64,000 nt of DNA from Lithodes maja (Eukaryota; Arthropoda; Malacostraca; Decapoda; Lithodidae): positions 12,501-76,500 of the forward strand of contig JBAKBP010003106.1 in the NCBI GenBank assembly GCA_037953745.1, in the 5' to 3' direction. The stretch's first letter is position 1. Each line of letters opens with the position of its first letter. The notes beneath the pieces were generated by a model. It saw only the letters and a list, made by a program, of their open reading frames with translations. It was not told the DNA's origin and did no database searches. Below are positions 39,545 to 50,127 of the stretch, piece by piece. A program made the translations under genes and the position numbers.

Positions 39545-41030
39545 AAGTATCAACTATCACGGCTCGCTACGCGGGAGGTTCATAGTTAAAGATTTCAGAA
39601 TATCTTAACCTGTCCAAAAGATTTATGAATATCCTCTGACATGATATAAAGACCAGCATGGCTTTTTATAAATGACGCAGTCTTCCCAGTGGTGTTTGTT
39701 AAGTTTACTGGAAAACCCATAAAAAGACGCCGGCCCCCGTATTATCCCGCAGATCAAAAACTGGGAAGCCTGTCTAAAATGCTAGATCTGGCTTCTCCCG
39801 AAGCGTCCTAGATCGCCGTATGTTGAATGGCGGTGATACTTATCGTATCCCTCAATTGTCTGGTCAACTACACTGAATTGCAAATCAGTTAATCCCACCC
39901 TCCCCAGGTGCAACCGCCGTGAATTTAAGTATAACGTTAACCCCAATTATTCCTATCCCCACTTCTTTGCAAAAGATCGCCGGGGAGGAAAGACCAATCA
40001 ACAAACAGCCTAGTTTTACTGGCTTTGCAAAACCGGGAAAAACTAAACTCAACAAGTGTCCGCATGAACACTTAGTTAAATGGGTAAAGCCATCCCGCCG
40101 GGAAACACAGTAAGCCTGAACACAGGCACCACCACAGAGACGCAGTCCTGGAGAGCCTCAAGCCACCACTCGCCGGGGGAAACAATCCTTTTTTAACCAC
40201 GCGTGATTAAAACTCGGCAACCAGCCGGGTTTTCATGGTGTAACCGAGAAAACCCGCCGGAAAAGGCAACCCACCCCGTTCAGACTCAATCTGAACGCAC
40301 CAAATAGACCGTGGAATTAGCCATAGCACAACTAACCCAGGACACATAATTAGTCCGTGCAAATAGCCAATACACAACTAATCCAGAACACACAAATAGT
40401 CCGTGGAAATAGCCAATACACAACTAAACCAGGACACACATGACACAGTAGTACATATTTATAACATAAATCAATAACACTTGTACATGTGGCAAAGCTA
40501 CGAGAGGCTGGCTAGGCCTAGGCAGACGGAAATAAAAAGTAAACATGTCGTAATATAAACAAAAAGCACTGAATTATATCACAACAGGAACCACCGTCAA
40601 CACACCACTGTAGCATAAACTTCCCGGCAAAGGGAAGAACTGACTCGGGACCCAGAAAAAACTTCACTAAGTGAAGAAAAATACGCTGGGAACGTCAGAG
40701 AAGAAAAAGCTACCTCATCAGAAAGATAAAAGGAAGCATAATAACGCGTAGTGAAAGCCGCCTACATCACAAAGCTAGCGAACCGCGAAAACGTTTCACG
40801 CGTCCACCACGGGACCACGAGGGTACACCCGAAATAGATGCCCCAAACACACGACCCAAAATACACTGCACTGCGGGCAACCCGCCCAGGACACTCCTGC
40901 TACGCATATCCTAACCTTACTCGATACATCCCGGAGTAAACAAATGAGAAAAAACTCACTAGGGACGCAACAAATGCGGAACCAGCGGAGCGTGGGGAGG
41001 CACGTCCAGGTAGGGTGAGCGCAGAGCAGA
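39545..41030 (-). other. DIRS copy A leader, distal part
   Basis: Inverted match to 4352-5825 plus the start of 9501-9650 of copy C, in single copy. Includes the ATCTGGCTTCTCCCGAAGCG hairpin block, the CCCGGAGATC type blocks and two near-identical AACACACAAATAGTCCGTGG-type phrases (40340-40440). No ORF of note. Confidence 0.75.
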
Positions 41031-41338
41031 GAAGGAAGAATGACGCCTGAGTCAGCGTCTGGTCAAAGATCCACACAAGTACATCCACGATTATATGGAA
41101 AGCTTATGAATAGTTATTCTTATTTTCTTTTTGTTTTTATTTGTTACAAAGTTTTTTCGTAGTGAGAACCCAATTTCATAATGACTGAACCATGAGTGAG
41201 GTTGCGTGCGCTCATGATGAAGGCTCCTCAATTTTTTATGCTCTGCGCGGTAGATTCAAACTACGGCGGATGAGTGTTTGAAGAGGGTGCCTTATGTAAT
41301 AGGCATAATCGTCAATGATGGAGGGGCCACTAATAAAT
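41031..41338 (-). repeat. Left ITR of DIRS copy A
   Basis: GAAGGAAGAATGACGCC through GGGGCCACTAATAAAT; the inverse of 4043-4351. Ends sharply at 41338, beyond which sequence differs from every other ITR flank. Confidence 0.85.
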
Positions 41339-41962
41339 ACTGTTACGCTCTTTTTTCCCGATAAACTAAAATATTTATTTGTGTCTTTTCTTGGTCCTCT
41401 ACTTTGCTAAGGCTTTGGTTTTTGTGGTTTATTGGATGTCCGCCTCCAATGTGGGATTCAAGCCCTACGTTGGAAACGTAGAGACTGCTACTAAATTGGG
41501 AGGTTTGACGACCTCCCTTATAACCAAATAAGGAAAACCTCTTATTTGGTAGCAGTTTCGGAGTATCCAACGACAGAGTATCCCGCCCTCATGCCGATCC
41601 CCTGCCCATCCAATCTACACTGATTACTTGATACCTCGATACTTTGGCAGGTCCTGGCGCAGGCTCATAGAAAATGGAGCATGGCTTAGAGGAGAGCAGC
41701 TAGATTAAATGGGTAACTATAACAATTCTTTCTCTCCTTCGCTTTCTCTTCCTTCTTTAGTCGTCTCGGAGTGTGTACAACGTGCCTAGTAGTGAATTGA
41801 GGTGCAACTCTAGAGATTATTTGGTACTTCGCGTGAGTACCGATAAATCGGCCCGCTGTGGTAGCGGCTGAGATCATAAGCCCTACGTTGGATACTCCGA
41901 GACTGCTACCAAATAAGAGGTATTCCTTATTTGGTTATAAGGGAGTTCGTCAAACCTCCCAA
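41339..41962 (+). mobile_element. 3' end of a second DIRS family (ICR plus right ITR)
   Basis: 41460-41496 (..CTACGTTGG..GACTGCTACTAAAT) and 41497-41573 (TGGGAGGTTTGACGACCTCC through CGGAGTATCCAACGA) lie side by side; the second is the inverse of 41887-41962, and the first is a direct repeat of 41879-41914. This repeats the ICR/right-ITR layout of copies A-C with different bases but a similar core (AGGTTTGAC, AAAACCT, ATTTGGTAGCAGT versus ATTTAGTAGTGGC). The upstream body is missing. Confidence 0.62.
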
Positions 41963-42345
41963 TATATCTGTGATGCATTGAAGCCTATCGCGATCAAAAG
42001 TAGGCTAAACATCAGACATATTGACAATAAATGTTACAAATATGAGCAGATCGGAAATATAAATTGAGATTATTGAGTGTATGAAGTCTGGCAAAAATGA
42101 AGACAAAATTGGGATATATGTATATTTTATATTCATATTAATTTTTATAATAATCTCGGGATCATGTAACATATTTCAATCATTGAATCAATCAATTTTA
42201 TTTCGTAGATAAACTATATTTAGAGGATAGGCCTAGCCTAGGCTGCTGCTGCCTGACCTTTTCATAATTCAGATCGTTTGAGTTAGACTTGAGGCAGGCT
42301 AGACAACAGCCTAGACAACTCTATAAAGAGCAGGATTAGTTTAGT
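41963..42345. other. Unique AT-rich spacer
   Basis: Between the second DIRS family and the satellite. No ORF, repeat or RNA gene that I can support; contains the short palindrome TAGGCCTAGCCTAGGC near 42228. Confidence 0.4.
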
Positions 42346-42507
42346 ATTATTATGTTCTCTCCACCAACCAACTTTACTCCTAAACTCGATTAATGAAATT
42401 AACAAACACATGTGGCAGTCCGGGGATTCGAACCTAGGATGCTCACATCGAAAATCAACACACTTATGCATTGCACCACGAAGACAGTTAAAGAAAGGTG
42501 GACAAGT
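42346..42507 (+). repeat. First, split monomer of the 326-bp satellite (left piece)
   Basis: Identical to the monomer segment beginning ATTATTATGTTCTCTCC and ending at GGTGGACAAG, where the LTR element starts. The monomer continues at 56251 (AAGCCTACGATTTATTATGC). Confidence 0.88.
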
Positions 42508-44296
42508 TGTTACGACTGGGGTTTAAATATATCAGGGCTCTTATTCATTGGACTAGTAATGGCATAAATGTTACAACGGAAAGCGCTAGCTCCAACCTCT
42601 GAAGTATATTCCCAGTGAACAAAGAACACAAATACTCTACAGAGTTCTATATGCAATAATAGGCTATCAAACTCTCAATAAATGTGCGTCTACTCTAGGC
42701 TTAATGTTATGTGAAAACAGCCTATTACTACCTATAACCGAAGGTGCTTGGTTATGGTATACAAAGTAAGGTGGTAAGAGAAGTTACAGCTTACGTTACT
42801 TTAATCAATAAATGTCAGGCACTCCTGCATGAAAGAAAGTGCACTAAAGTCCTTCAACACTAACAAGGAATCTTCTTTAAATGTTAGATGTTATAAAGAT
42901 GCTCGTATCGGAAATGGAACCCAAAAAGGCAGGCAGTGGAACAATGCTCGTGCAGGCTATGCACACAAAAAGGCAGAATATATAATGCCGTCGGAGCCAA
43001 GAATATCCTAAACACTACAACACTAATAATAATCGCCACAATACAGTATTCCTATCAACAAAAAGAGCCTAAGTCGTTTGTGTCTCAATACATCAAACTA
43101 GGCTGCGAAATGCTTGTGTAATCATAAATGGGTATGCATAAAAAGAGTAATTAGGTTAATATACTTAATGTCTACTATGATTGATAAAGTCTAGCTAGAG
43201 TCAATGATACGAGATACTGGTGCGCATGGCATGCTGCATAGCCTAGTGCAAATCTCAAGTCTGTGCGTCAAATATTACGTTATAATGAAGGGTAGCTCTC
43301 TTGAGAAACCTTAATACCGAAGTATTAAGCGTTCTCCTGGCGTACCTCAAAGACAAACAATCGAGACTAGAACAGTGCAGAATGGTATAGGCAAAAAGCC
43401 CTCATTCGTGCATGCTCTACTCTCAATGGCACACAGACTAGAATTTACTCAATCAACTCCAGTTCTCAGGTATGTCGTGCCGCTTTTAACTAAAGCCAGC
43501 ACTCATAGGAAACAATACCTATTATATCAGACTCCCAGTCTAGCATTATCTAATCCAGCAGAACACTAATAATTATAGGAAGCGGCAATATGAAAGCCAA
43601 CCAATGCTTCGTGATCCACTTATCTTAACAACTAACATACACAGGTTATATCAAACCTTAACACACAATACAACTGGCCAGCATGAAGCTGATGTTGCAG
43701 AGTTAACCAGAGGGGATATAATGTTAATAGAAAGGTGGTGAAAGATATGGAAAATGAGAGAGATAGGCAGAGGAAAAGATTCTCAGGTGCGGAGCGGGGA
43801 TAGATAGCAAGGGACAAAAAGATGGGTGTGTTCTAGAAACCAGATCTGAGGGAGAGAGTGGCGAGGAACCAGTATATATACTCGCACTAGCTCGAGCCGC
43901 GTGGGAAAACAGCGGTTACGAGTCAACTGACCACTAACAAAGCTCACAGCTTGGTAAGGACCTCCCTCCACCAACCTCCGCGAGGCAGCCAGCCGTGACG
44001 TCATCGAGCGGGACAAAAAACACTGCGCGCCCCCTCTCACTCTGTTCTACTCCCTCTCTCTCTCCCAGATCCTATCATTACTAGTTAATGACAAAACATA
44101 TACTTTACAATTAAATATATAAAGCCTTGACATGGGCGAAAACAAAGAGCCTTTCTGGACTGCCCATGACACGAGCTTTCATATGAAATAAAGCACACTC
44201 TAATACATAAACTGTAGCCCCATCCACTGCCCTGGCGATCCTAGCGAGTCACTGTCGGACAAGCCATGCGGTTCTAACGGAGTGGTCAACGTCACA
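42508..44296 (-). repeat. 3' LTR of the Gypsy-like element
   Basis: The 3' LTR, because coding is on the minus strand. It retains the empty TTAA site (44083-44086 region, ACTAGTTAATGACAAAA) that the piggyBac element uses in the other LTR. Confidence 0.88.
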
Positions 44297-44315
44297 CCCC
44301 CCCCCCAAGATTTTT
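44297..44315 (-). other. Polypurine tract of the Gypsy-like element
   Basis: On the minus strand AAATCTTGGGGGGGGGG runs directly into the LTR start TGTGACGTTGACC. Confidence 0.6.
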
Positions 44316-44771
44316 CTCAGAGGCCCCAAGGCTCACAAAAATCTGATGGTTAGAACCCATGCTATATCTCCACTTCCCATCACCCAGCGGCAGTAAAATA
44401 TCTGGCACAGTTCGTCAACAAAACATTTTTTCAAAATTATAACCCTCTCAACACAATAGGTTAAATTATATGTAGTTATGCTCCTCAAGAGCGAGCTTCT
44501 CTAGCCCAGCATTCTGAGAGGAGTGCAACTCAGAATTACTGCTATAACATACTGAAAAAATTCAACTATCAAAGAAAGTTTTTTATTTGATTTTTATGTT
44601 TTTAATTTGTTTATTTCGGCTGCACTATAGGGGCAAGCCTAGTTTTTTCTTCTATACCAAACGCTCAACTCCTGCTTTACGACCCAATACGCTGGGCTAC
44701 AACCGCGAGCCAACAAGCACCAAGCGCAAAATACTATTCAAACTAAAGCAGGAGGCTACCCGTGTGTCAAT
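44316..44771 (-). other. 3' untranslated region of the Gypsy-like element
   Basis: Between the stop codon and the polypurine tract. No envelope or chromodomain ORF is seen here. Confidence 0.5.
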
Positions 44772-47700
44772 CTACCCAGGATCATATACCCTTGAACGAC
44801 CATCTGCAACCACGTTGTCACAACCGGCAATATGGCGTATGTCCAGGTTATATACCAATAACCTTAGTGACCACCTGGTCAGCCTCATATTCCGATTGTG
44901 AAACTGGTCCAAGAACTTGAGAGGGTGATGATCTGGGTAAACTACAACGACCGGACCATAGGCTGGAACACAGACCTTGAAATGCCTCAGAGCAAGTACA
45001 ACCGCCAGCAGCTCCTCCTCGACAACAGAGCAGCTCCCTTGGGCCGAATTGTACTTCTCCGAGCAGAAACTAACAGGATGCTCCAGCCCATCATCGTCCT
45101 TTTCCACAAGGACGGCACCAGCCCCCACACCACTAGCCTCCGTTGCTAGTTGGAAAGGTAGGCTAAAGTCAGGGGCCCTGAGGATCGGGTGAGTGCACAA
45201 CAGGTGTTTTACTTCTCTAAACACCTTCTCACACTCAGGCGCCCATTTGAACTTCTTATCCTTCCAGTTATCCTCCACCTGAGCTTGACTGTCCCGTTCT
45301 CCTTCTCCACCTTGACTGCTAAACGTCATCACAGGCACAGTGAGAGGCTCAGGGGGGTGCCTCCCATACTCCTTCATGGGATTAACATGACATAACTGAT
45401 TGCGCTTCCGTCTGTCTGGAGTGGCTACCAAGTAAACCAGGTCCGATAGCTCCTCCACCACCCTATAAGGACCAGTGTACTTCGCGGATAAGGGGTGACC
45501 TACAAGGGGCAGTAGAATCAACACCACCTGACCCACGTGAAACTCCCTGAGTTCAACCTTGAGGTCGTACCTGCCCTTCATGAGGGCCTGAGAGCTAGTC
45601 AAATTACGGCCAGCCAACTCCAGACTGCGCAACATCCGTTCTCGACTGTTGAGGACACACTTGAGCATAGAACAAGGTTTTTCTGCGCCCTCCCATACTT
45701 CTTCAACCATATGGAGAGGCCCTCTGACACGGTGTCCAAAGACGAGCTCATTAGGGCTGAATCCCAAACTTTTCCCAGGTACCTCCCGTGCAGCAAACAA
45801 AACAACATGAATCTCCTGCGGGTAACCATACCAGGAAAAATACACTAGCAAGCCTCGGACCACTGTCTTCGCCGACCCATTCCTCATAGGGTACGCGTCA
45901 GGGTACCTTGTTGCTACATCTCCCGACTGTGCATCACTGTCCTCCTTCAACTCAACAGCACCGGTACCACATTCAAGAACCTCCAGGTCTTCCAATTGCA
46001 ACTTACGAATGTCCGAAGGAGCAAGCCTATCCAAGTGTTTGCAAAACAACTCATGCCCCCCTCCTACATTAAGTTTGGCCTCCCGTTGCTCTCTCTCTGC
46101 ATACCGTTGCTGTCTCATCGTCTTTTTAAGCCCATCCTCTGCCTTTTCCACAACAGTTACTGGGTCTTCTTCAGACTCGATATTTGGTCCTAATTCTGAG
46201 TCCCCGAGAATGTCCGCTGATACTAAACTCTCAACCGCATCAACTTTCAACCCCTTCTCGGTACCCTTCCTCCGCTGATCTAAAGATTGTTGACCAGAAT
46301 GTGACTCCCATGATGCAGGATCTCCGGTGACAACACACGCCATAGGCTGCACCGGACACTTCTCAACCCACTCCTGCTCCTCCCCACTCACGTCGGCCAG
46401 CTTCTCGGCAACGACCAAGGGTGGAGCCTCAGAAGTAGGTCCCGCAAAGTCGTTGCCGAGAAGGAGGTCGACGCCCCCAACAGGCAACTTCTCCACAATT
46501 CCCACATCCAGGTCACGAGTCACACCATCAACTTCCACCTTCATTCTCACAAGCGGGTATGACCTTGTCGCATTAACTCCTTGAACCACAATCACCCGCG
46601 CCATATTGACAGGTTTACCAGTGAAATTTCTCAACAGTGTTTGCGATGCCCCAGTGTCACGCAAAATTCTCACCTCATGTCTTCTACCCCCCCACTCCAC
46701 ACAACCGAGTCCCCTGTGGTCACTAAAGGCATCACGGACAGGGAATAAGCCTTCCGGATCCTTCTGCACTGGCAGTGTATTTACCTCGGAAGAAATGCCT
46801 CTAACAAACTCCGATGTCCTCTTGAACACTCCAATGCCGTGAGCAAAAGACACGGCTGCCGGAGGAGGTCGACTAGGGCACTCATTTGCCTTATGACCCT
46901 CCTGGTGGCAACTAAAACACATAAATTTCGGTTTCGGCTTATACTGTGATGTAAAAGGCCCCTGACTTTTCACATACGGTGTGGTGTAAAGTTTGGATTC
47001 AGTTTTAGTTTCATGGCTCTTCTGTTTAAATGTGTCATTGTTACGGGGAGGGGGAGGATAACGGTCCTTAGCACTTACATCGTACTTCTGTGAGGACCCG
47101 CAACCCCGAATCAACGACAGCCGTCGATCAGCCATTTCTGCTGCTTCGACTAGAGTTCTTGGGTTTTTCTCCTTCAAGTTCAAAGTTAGATCACCGCCCG
47201 TGCTCTTAAAGAACTGCTCCAACATCATTAACTGCTTAATTTCATCAAATGTTGTGACCCTCTCAGATCGGAGCCAGTTCCCCATAGCATCGGACAAGTC
47301 CCGGGCGTGTTCCAAAAAGGTGCTATCTCTTCCCTTAGTTACACCCCGGAACTTCAAACGGTACGTTTCTGGTTGCAATTCGTAAGCCCTCAGGACAGCC
47401 TCCTTGAAATCCTCGTACACAATACATAACTCCAAAGGTAACGCATCGTAGGCTTTAAGACCCTTGCCTATTAATCTAGAGGATACAAGTGCTGCCCATT
47501 TATTCTCTGGCCACTGGTGTTCCTGGCACTTCTTCTCAAAGCGTGTGAAAAATTCTGTTACACCACTCTCATCAAACACCGGAACCAGCTTCAATAAGTG
47601 CGAGAGAGATTGATCATGAGCACAGTTACCAGCCCCAAGTCGTTCTCCCGTTGCCTCTACCCGCGACTTCTCTACGTCCATGTCGGCACAGTACCTAGTC

Positions 47701-48326
47701 GACTCCAAATCAGCTTGGATTTTTGCCAGCTTGGCTCTCTCTTCTATCTTGGCTAATTCTAATTGCTGCTGAAGCTCACATGCCCTTTGTTGCTGCTGAT
47801 GGTGAAGCTCACCTGCCCTGATAGCCTTTCTCTCTTCGATCTTAGCTAATTCGAGCTGAAGCAATAATTCTGGAGATAACCCTGAAGGAGGTGAAGGTGC
47901 TACAATGTTTGAAATTACCGGTGGTCCCCCCAGGGGCAACCCACCCTGCCAGCCACCACCCAACTGCGGAAGCGTACCCGGGGTCGGCAAACTACTGGGA
48001 TGGCTGGGAGTCGAGTGTAGGGGAAGCATGGCCGAAGGGCTCTGAGTACTCAACCCATCTCGCTCACCAGTCACCCTGCCCAGTACACACGTTATCAAGT
48101 TATCCTTGGTCATGCTGCTAGTAACCGCATGACCGATAGCTGTGGCCAGGCATTGAAGACCGTACCGATTCACACCCTCCAACCGCTCGGCAGTAACAGG
48201 CCATTGCAAAAATATCCTAGCATCCTCCTCACAGTTCACCTGATTAACCATATCATCATACTGCTGTTCCTCAGTTTCGACATTACGTACTGTGTCTCCA
48301 TTCTCCTCTGATCCGGTATAAGACAT
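44772..48326 (-). CDS. Gag-protease polyprotein with IN fragment placed before RNase H; RT absent
   Basis: 1184 codons from ATG 48326 with no interruption. Order: helical N-terminus with a QQQ/Glu-Lys coiled coil (~150-220); capsid-like domain (FFTRFEKKCQEHQWPENKWA, ~250-400); zinc knuckle CFSCHQEGHKANEC (~470); aspartic protease ILRDTGASQTLL (~555); integrase pieces GDVATRYPDAYPMRN (~805), then SLGFSPNELVFGHRVRGPL (~865) and GPYRVVEELSDLVYLVATPD (~950-985); then RNase H from KFKWAPECEKVFREVKHLLC (~1022) to DIRHIAGCDNVVADG at the end. The IN core is deleted between QEIH and VVLFAAREVP, removing catalytic residues, and the RT core is missing. In RNase H the first Asp is Glu (LATEASG, ~1062). 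Usual Gypsy order is PR-RT-RH-IN, so IN before RH is odd. Confidence 0.85.
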   Translation of the reverse strand: MSYTGSEENGDTVRNVETEEQQYDDMVNQVNCEEDARIFLQWPVTAERLEGVNRYGLQCLATAIGHAVTSSMTKDNLITCVLGRVTGERDGLSTQSPSAMLPLHSTPSHPSSLPTPGTLPQLGGGWQGGLPLGGPPVISNIVAPSPPSGLSPELLLQLELAKIEERKAIRAGELHHQQQQRACELQQQLELAKIEERAKLAKIQADLESTRYCADMDVEKSRVEATGERLGAGNCAHDQSLSHLLKLVPVFDESGVTEFFTRFEKKCQEHQWPENKWAALVSSRLIGKGLKAYDALPLELCIVYEDFKEAVLRAYELQPETYRLKFRGVTKGRDSTFLEHARDLSDAMGNWLRSERVTTFDEIKQLMMLEQFFKSTGGDLTLNLKEKNPRTLVEAAEMADRRLSLIRGCGSSQKYDVSAKDRYPPPPRNNDTFKQKSHETKTESKLYTTPYVKSQGPFTSQYKPKPKFMCFSCHQEGHKANECPSRPPPAAVSFAHGIGVFKRTSEFVRGISSEVNTLPVQKDPEGLFPVRDAFSDHRGLGCVEWGGRRHEVRILRDTGASQTLLRNFTGKPVNMARVIVVQGVNATRSYPLVRMKVEVDGVTRDLDVGIVEKLPVGGVDLLLGNDFAGPTSEAPPLVVAEKLADVSGEEQEWVEKCPVQPMACVVTGDPASWESHSGQQSLDQRRKGTEKGLKVDAVESLVSADILGDSELGPNIESEEDPVTVVEKAEDGLKKTMRQQRYAEREQREAKLNVGGGHELFCKHLDRLAPSDIRKLQLEDLEVLECGTGAVELKEDSDAQSGDVATRYPDAYPMRNGSAKTVVRGLLVYFSWYGYPQEIHVVLFAAREVPGKSLGFSPNELVFGHRVRGPLHMVEEVWEGAEKPCSMLKCVLNSRERMLRSLELAGRNLTSSQALMKGRYDLKVELREFHVGQVVLILLPLVGHPLSAKYTGPYRVVEELSDLVYLVATPDRRKRNQLCHVNPMKEYGRHPPEPLTVPVMTFSSQGGEGERDSQAQVEDNWKDKKFKWAPECEKVFREVKHLLCTHPILRAPDFSLPFQLATEASGVGAGAVLVEKDDDGLEHPVSFCSEKYNSAQGSCSVVEEELLAVVLALRHFKVCVPAYGPVVVVYPDHHPLKFLDQFHNRNMRLTRWSLRLLVYNLDIRHIAGCDNVVADGRSRVYDPG

Positions 48327-48526
48327 GCTCACAAAAATTTCTCACCACAATATTCAGAAAAGAAGCACCCCAAACTCTTATACCTCAATATACACACAAA
48401 AATTCTCGGAAATACTCAAGGGCTATACTATGTTGCAAAAAAAAAAAATATATATTCTTACTGATCCCCGCAAAATATTCCCCAAAACAACAAATGTTCC
48501 CTGCTAATAAATGTAGGTTCACCAAA

Positions 48527-48544
48527 TCCTAGGTAAGGTCGCCA
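48527..48544 (-). other. Putative primer-binding site of the Gypsy-like element
   Basis: Minus strand TGGCGACCTTACCTAGGA begins two bases inside the 5' LTR end (..CGTAACA, AA). Starts with TGG as a PBS must; I cannot assign the tRNA. Confidence 0.45.
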
Positions 48545-48546
48545 TT

Positions 48547-50127
48547 TGTTACGACTGGGGTTTAAATATATCAGGGCTCTTATTCATTGGACTAGTAATG
48601 GCATAAATGTTACAACGGAAAGCGCTAGCTCCAACCTCTGAAGTATATTCCCAGTGAACAAAGAACACAAATACTCTACAGAGTTCTATATGCAATAATA
48701 GGCTATCAAACTCTCAATAAATGTGCGTCTACTCTAGGCTTAATGTTATGTGAAAACAGCCTATTACTACCTATAACCGAAGGTGCTTGGTTATGGTATA
48801 CAAAGTAAGGTGGTAAGAGAAGTTACAGCTTACGTTACTTTAATCAATAAATGTCAGGCACTCCTGCATGAAAGAAAGTGCACTAAAGTCCTTCAACACT
48901 AACAAGGAATCTTCTTTAAATGTTAGATGTTATAAAGATGCTCGTATCGGAAATGGAACCCAAAAAGGCAGGCAGTGGAACAATGCTCGTGCAGGCTATG
49001 CACACAAAAAGGCAGAATATATAATGCCGTCGGAGCCAAGAATATCCTAAACACTACAACATTAATAATAATCGCCACAATGCAGTATTCCTATCAACAA
49101 AAAGAGCCTAAGTCGTTTGTGTCTCAATACATCAAACTAGGCTGCGAAATGCTTGTGTAATAATAAATGGGTATGCATAAAAAGAGTAATTAGGTTAATA
49201 TACTTAATGTCTACTATGATTGATAAAGTCTAGCTAGAGTCAATGATACGAGATACTGGTGCGCATGGCATGCTGCATAGCCTAGTGCAAATCTCAAGTC
49301 TGTGCGTCAAATATTACGTTATAATGAAGGGTAGCTCTCTTGAGAAACCTTAATACCGAAGTATTAAGCGTTCTCCTGGCGTACCTCAAAGACAAACAAT
49401 CGAGACTAGAACAGTGCAGAATGGTATAGGCAAAAAGCCCTCATTCGTGCATGCTCTACTCTCAATGGCACACAGACTAGAATTTACTCAATCAACTCCA
49501 GTTCTCAGGTATGTCGTGCCGCTTTTAACTAAAGCCAGCACTCATAGGAAACAATACCTATTATATCAGACTCCCAGTCTAGCATTATCTAATCCAGCAG
49601 AACACTAATAATTATAGGAAGCGGCAATATGAAAGCCAACCAATGCTTCGTGATCCACTTATCTTAACAACTAACATACACAGGTTATATCAGACCTTAA
49701 CACACAATACAACTGGCCAGCATGAAGCTGATTTTGCAGAGTTAACCAGAGGGGATATAATGTTAATAGAAAGGTGGTGAAAGATATGGAAAATGAGAGA
49801 GATAGGCAGAGGAAAAGATTCTCAGGTGCGGAGCGGGGATAGATAGCAAGGGACAAAAAGATGGGTGTGTTCTAGAAACCAGATCTGAGGGAGAGAGTGG
49901 CGAGGAACCAGTATATATACTCGCACTAGCTCGAGCCGCGTGGGAAAACAGCGGTTACGAGTCAACTGACCACTAACAAAGCTCACAGCTTGGTAAGGAC
50001 CTCCCTCCACCAACCCCCGCGAGGCAGCCAGCCGTGACGTCATCGAGCGGGACAAAAAACACTGCGCGCCCCCTCTCACTCTGTTCTACTCCCTCTCTCT
50101 CTCCCAGATCCTATCATTACTAGTTAA
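48547..50127 (-). repeat. 5' LTR of the Gypsy-like element, main part
   Basis: Matches 42508-44086; the remaining 207 bp lie at 56044-56250 beyond the piggyBac insertion. Confidence 0.88.

Larger units (their letters stand above)
22738..41338 (-). mobile_element. DIRS copy A: most complete DIRS element, with nested CR1-beta and LTR elements
   Basis: Minus strand: left ITR (41031-41338), leader (39545-41030 and 29427-29615, split by CR1-beta), Cys-rich ORF (29109-29426), gag (26807-29128), RT/RNase H (24810-26600 and upstream), recombinase (stop 23857), ICR (23161-23268), right ITR (22738-23090). Without the 9.9-kb insertion it would be about 8.7 kb. It abuts copy B on one side and a second DIRS family's 3' end on the other, with no target duplication seen. 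Confidence 0.85.

Noticed and set aside
44316..44771. Envelope gene for the Gypsy-like element
   Set aside because: No ORF with signal peptide or membrane segment between the coding frame and the 3' LTR.
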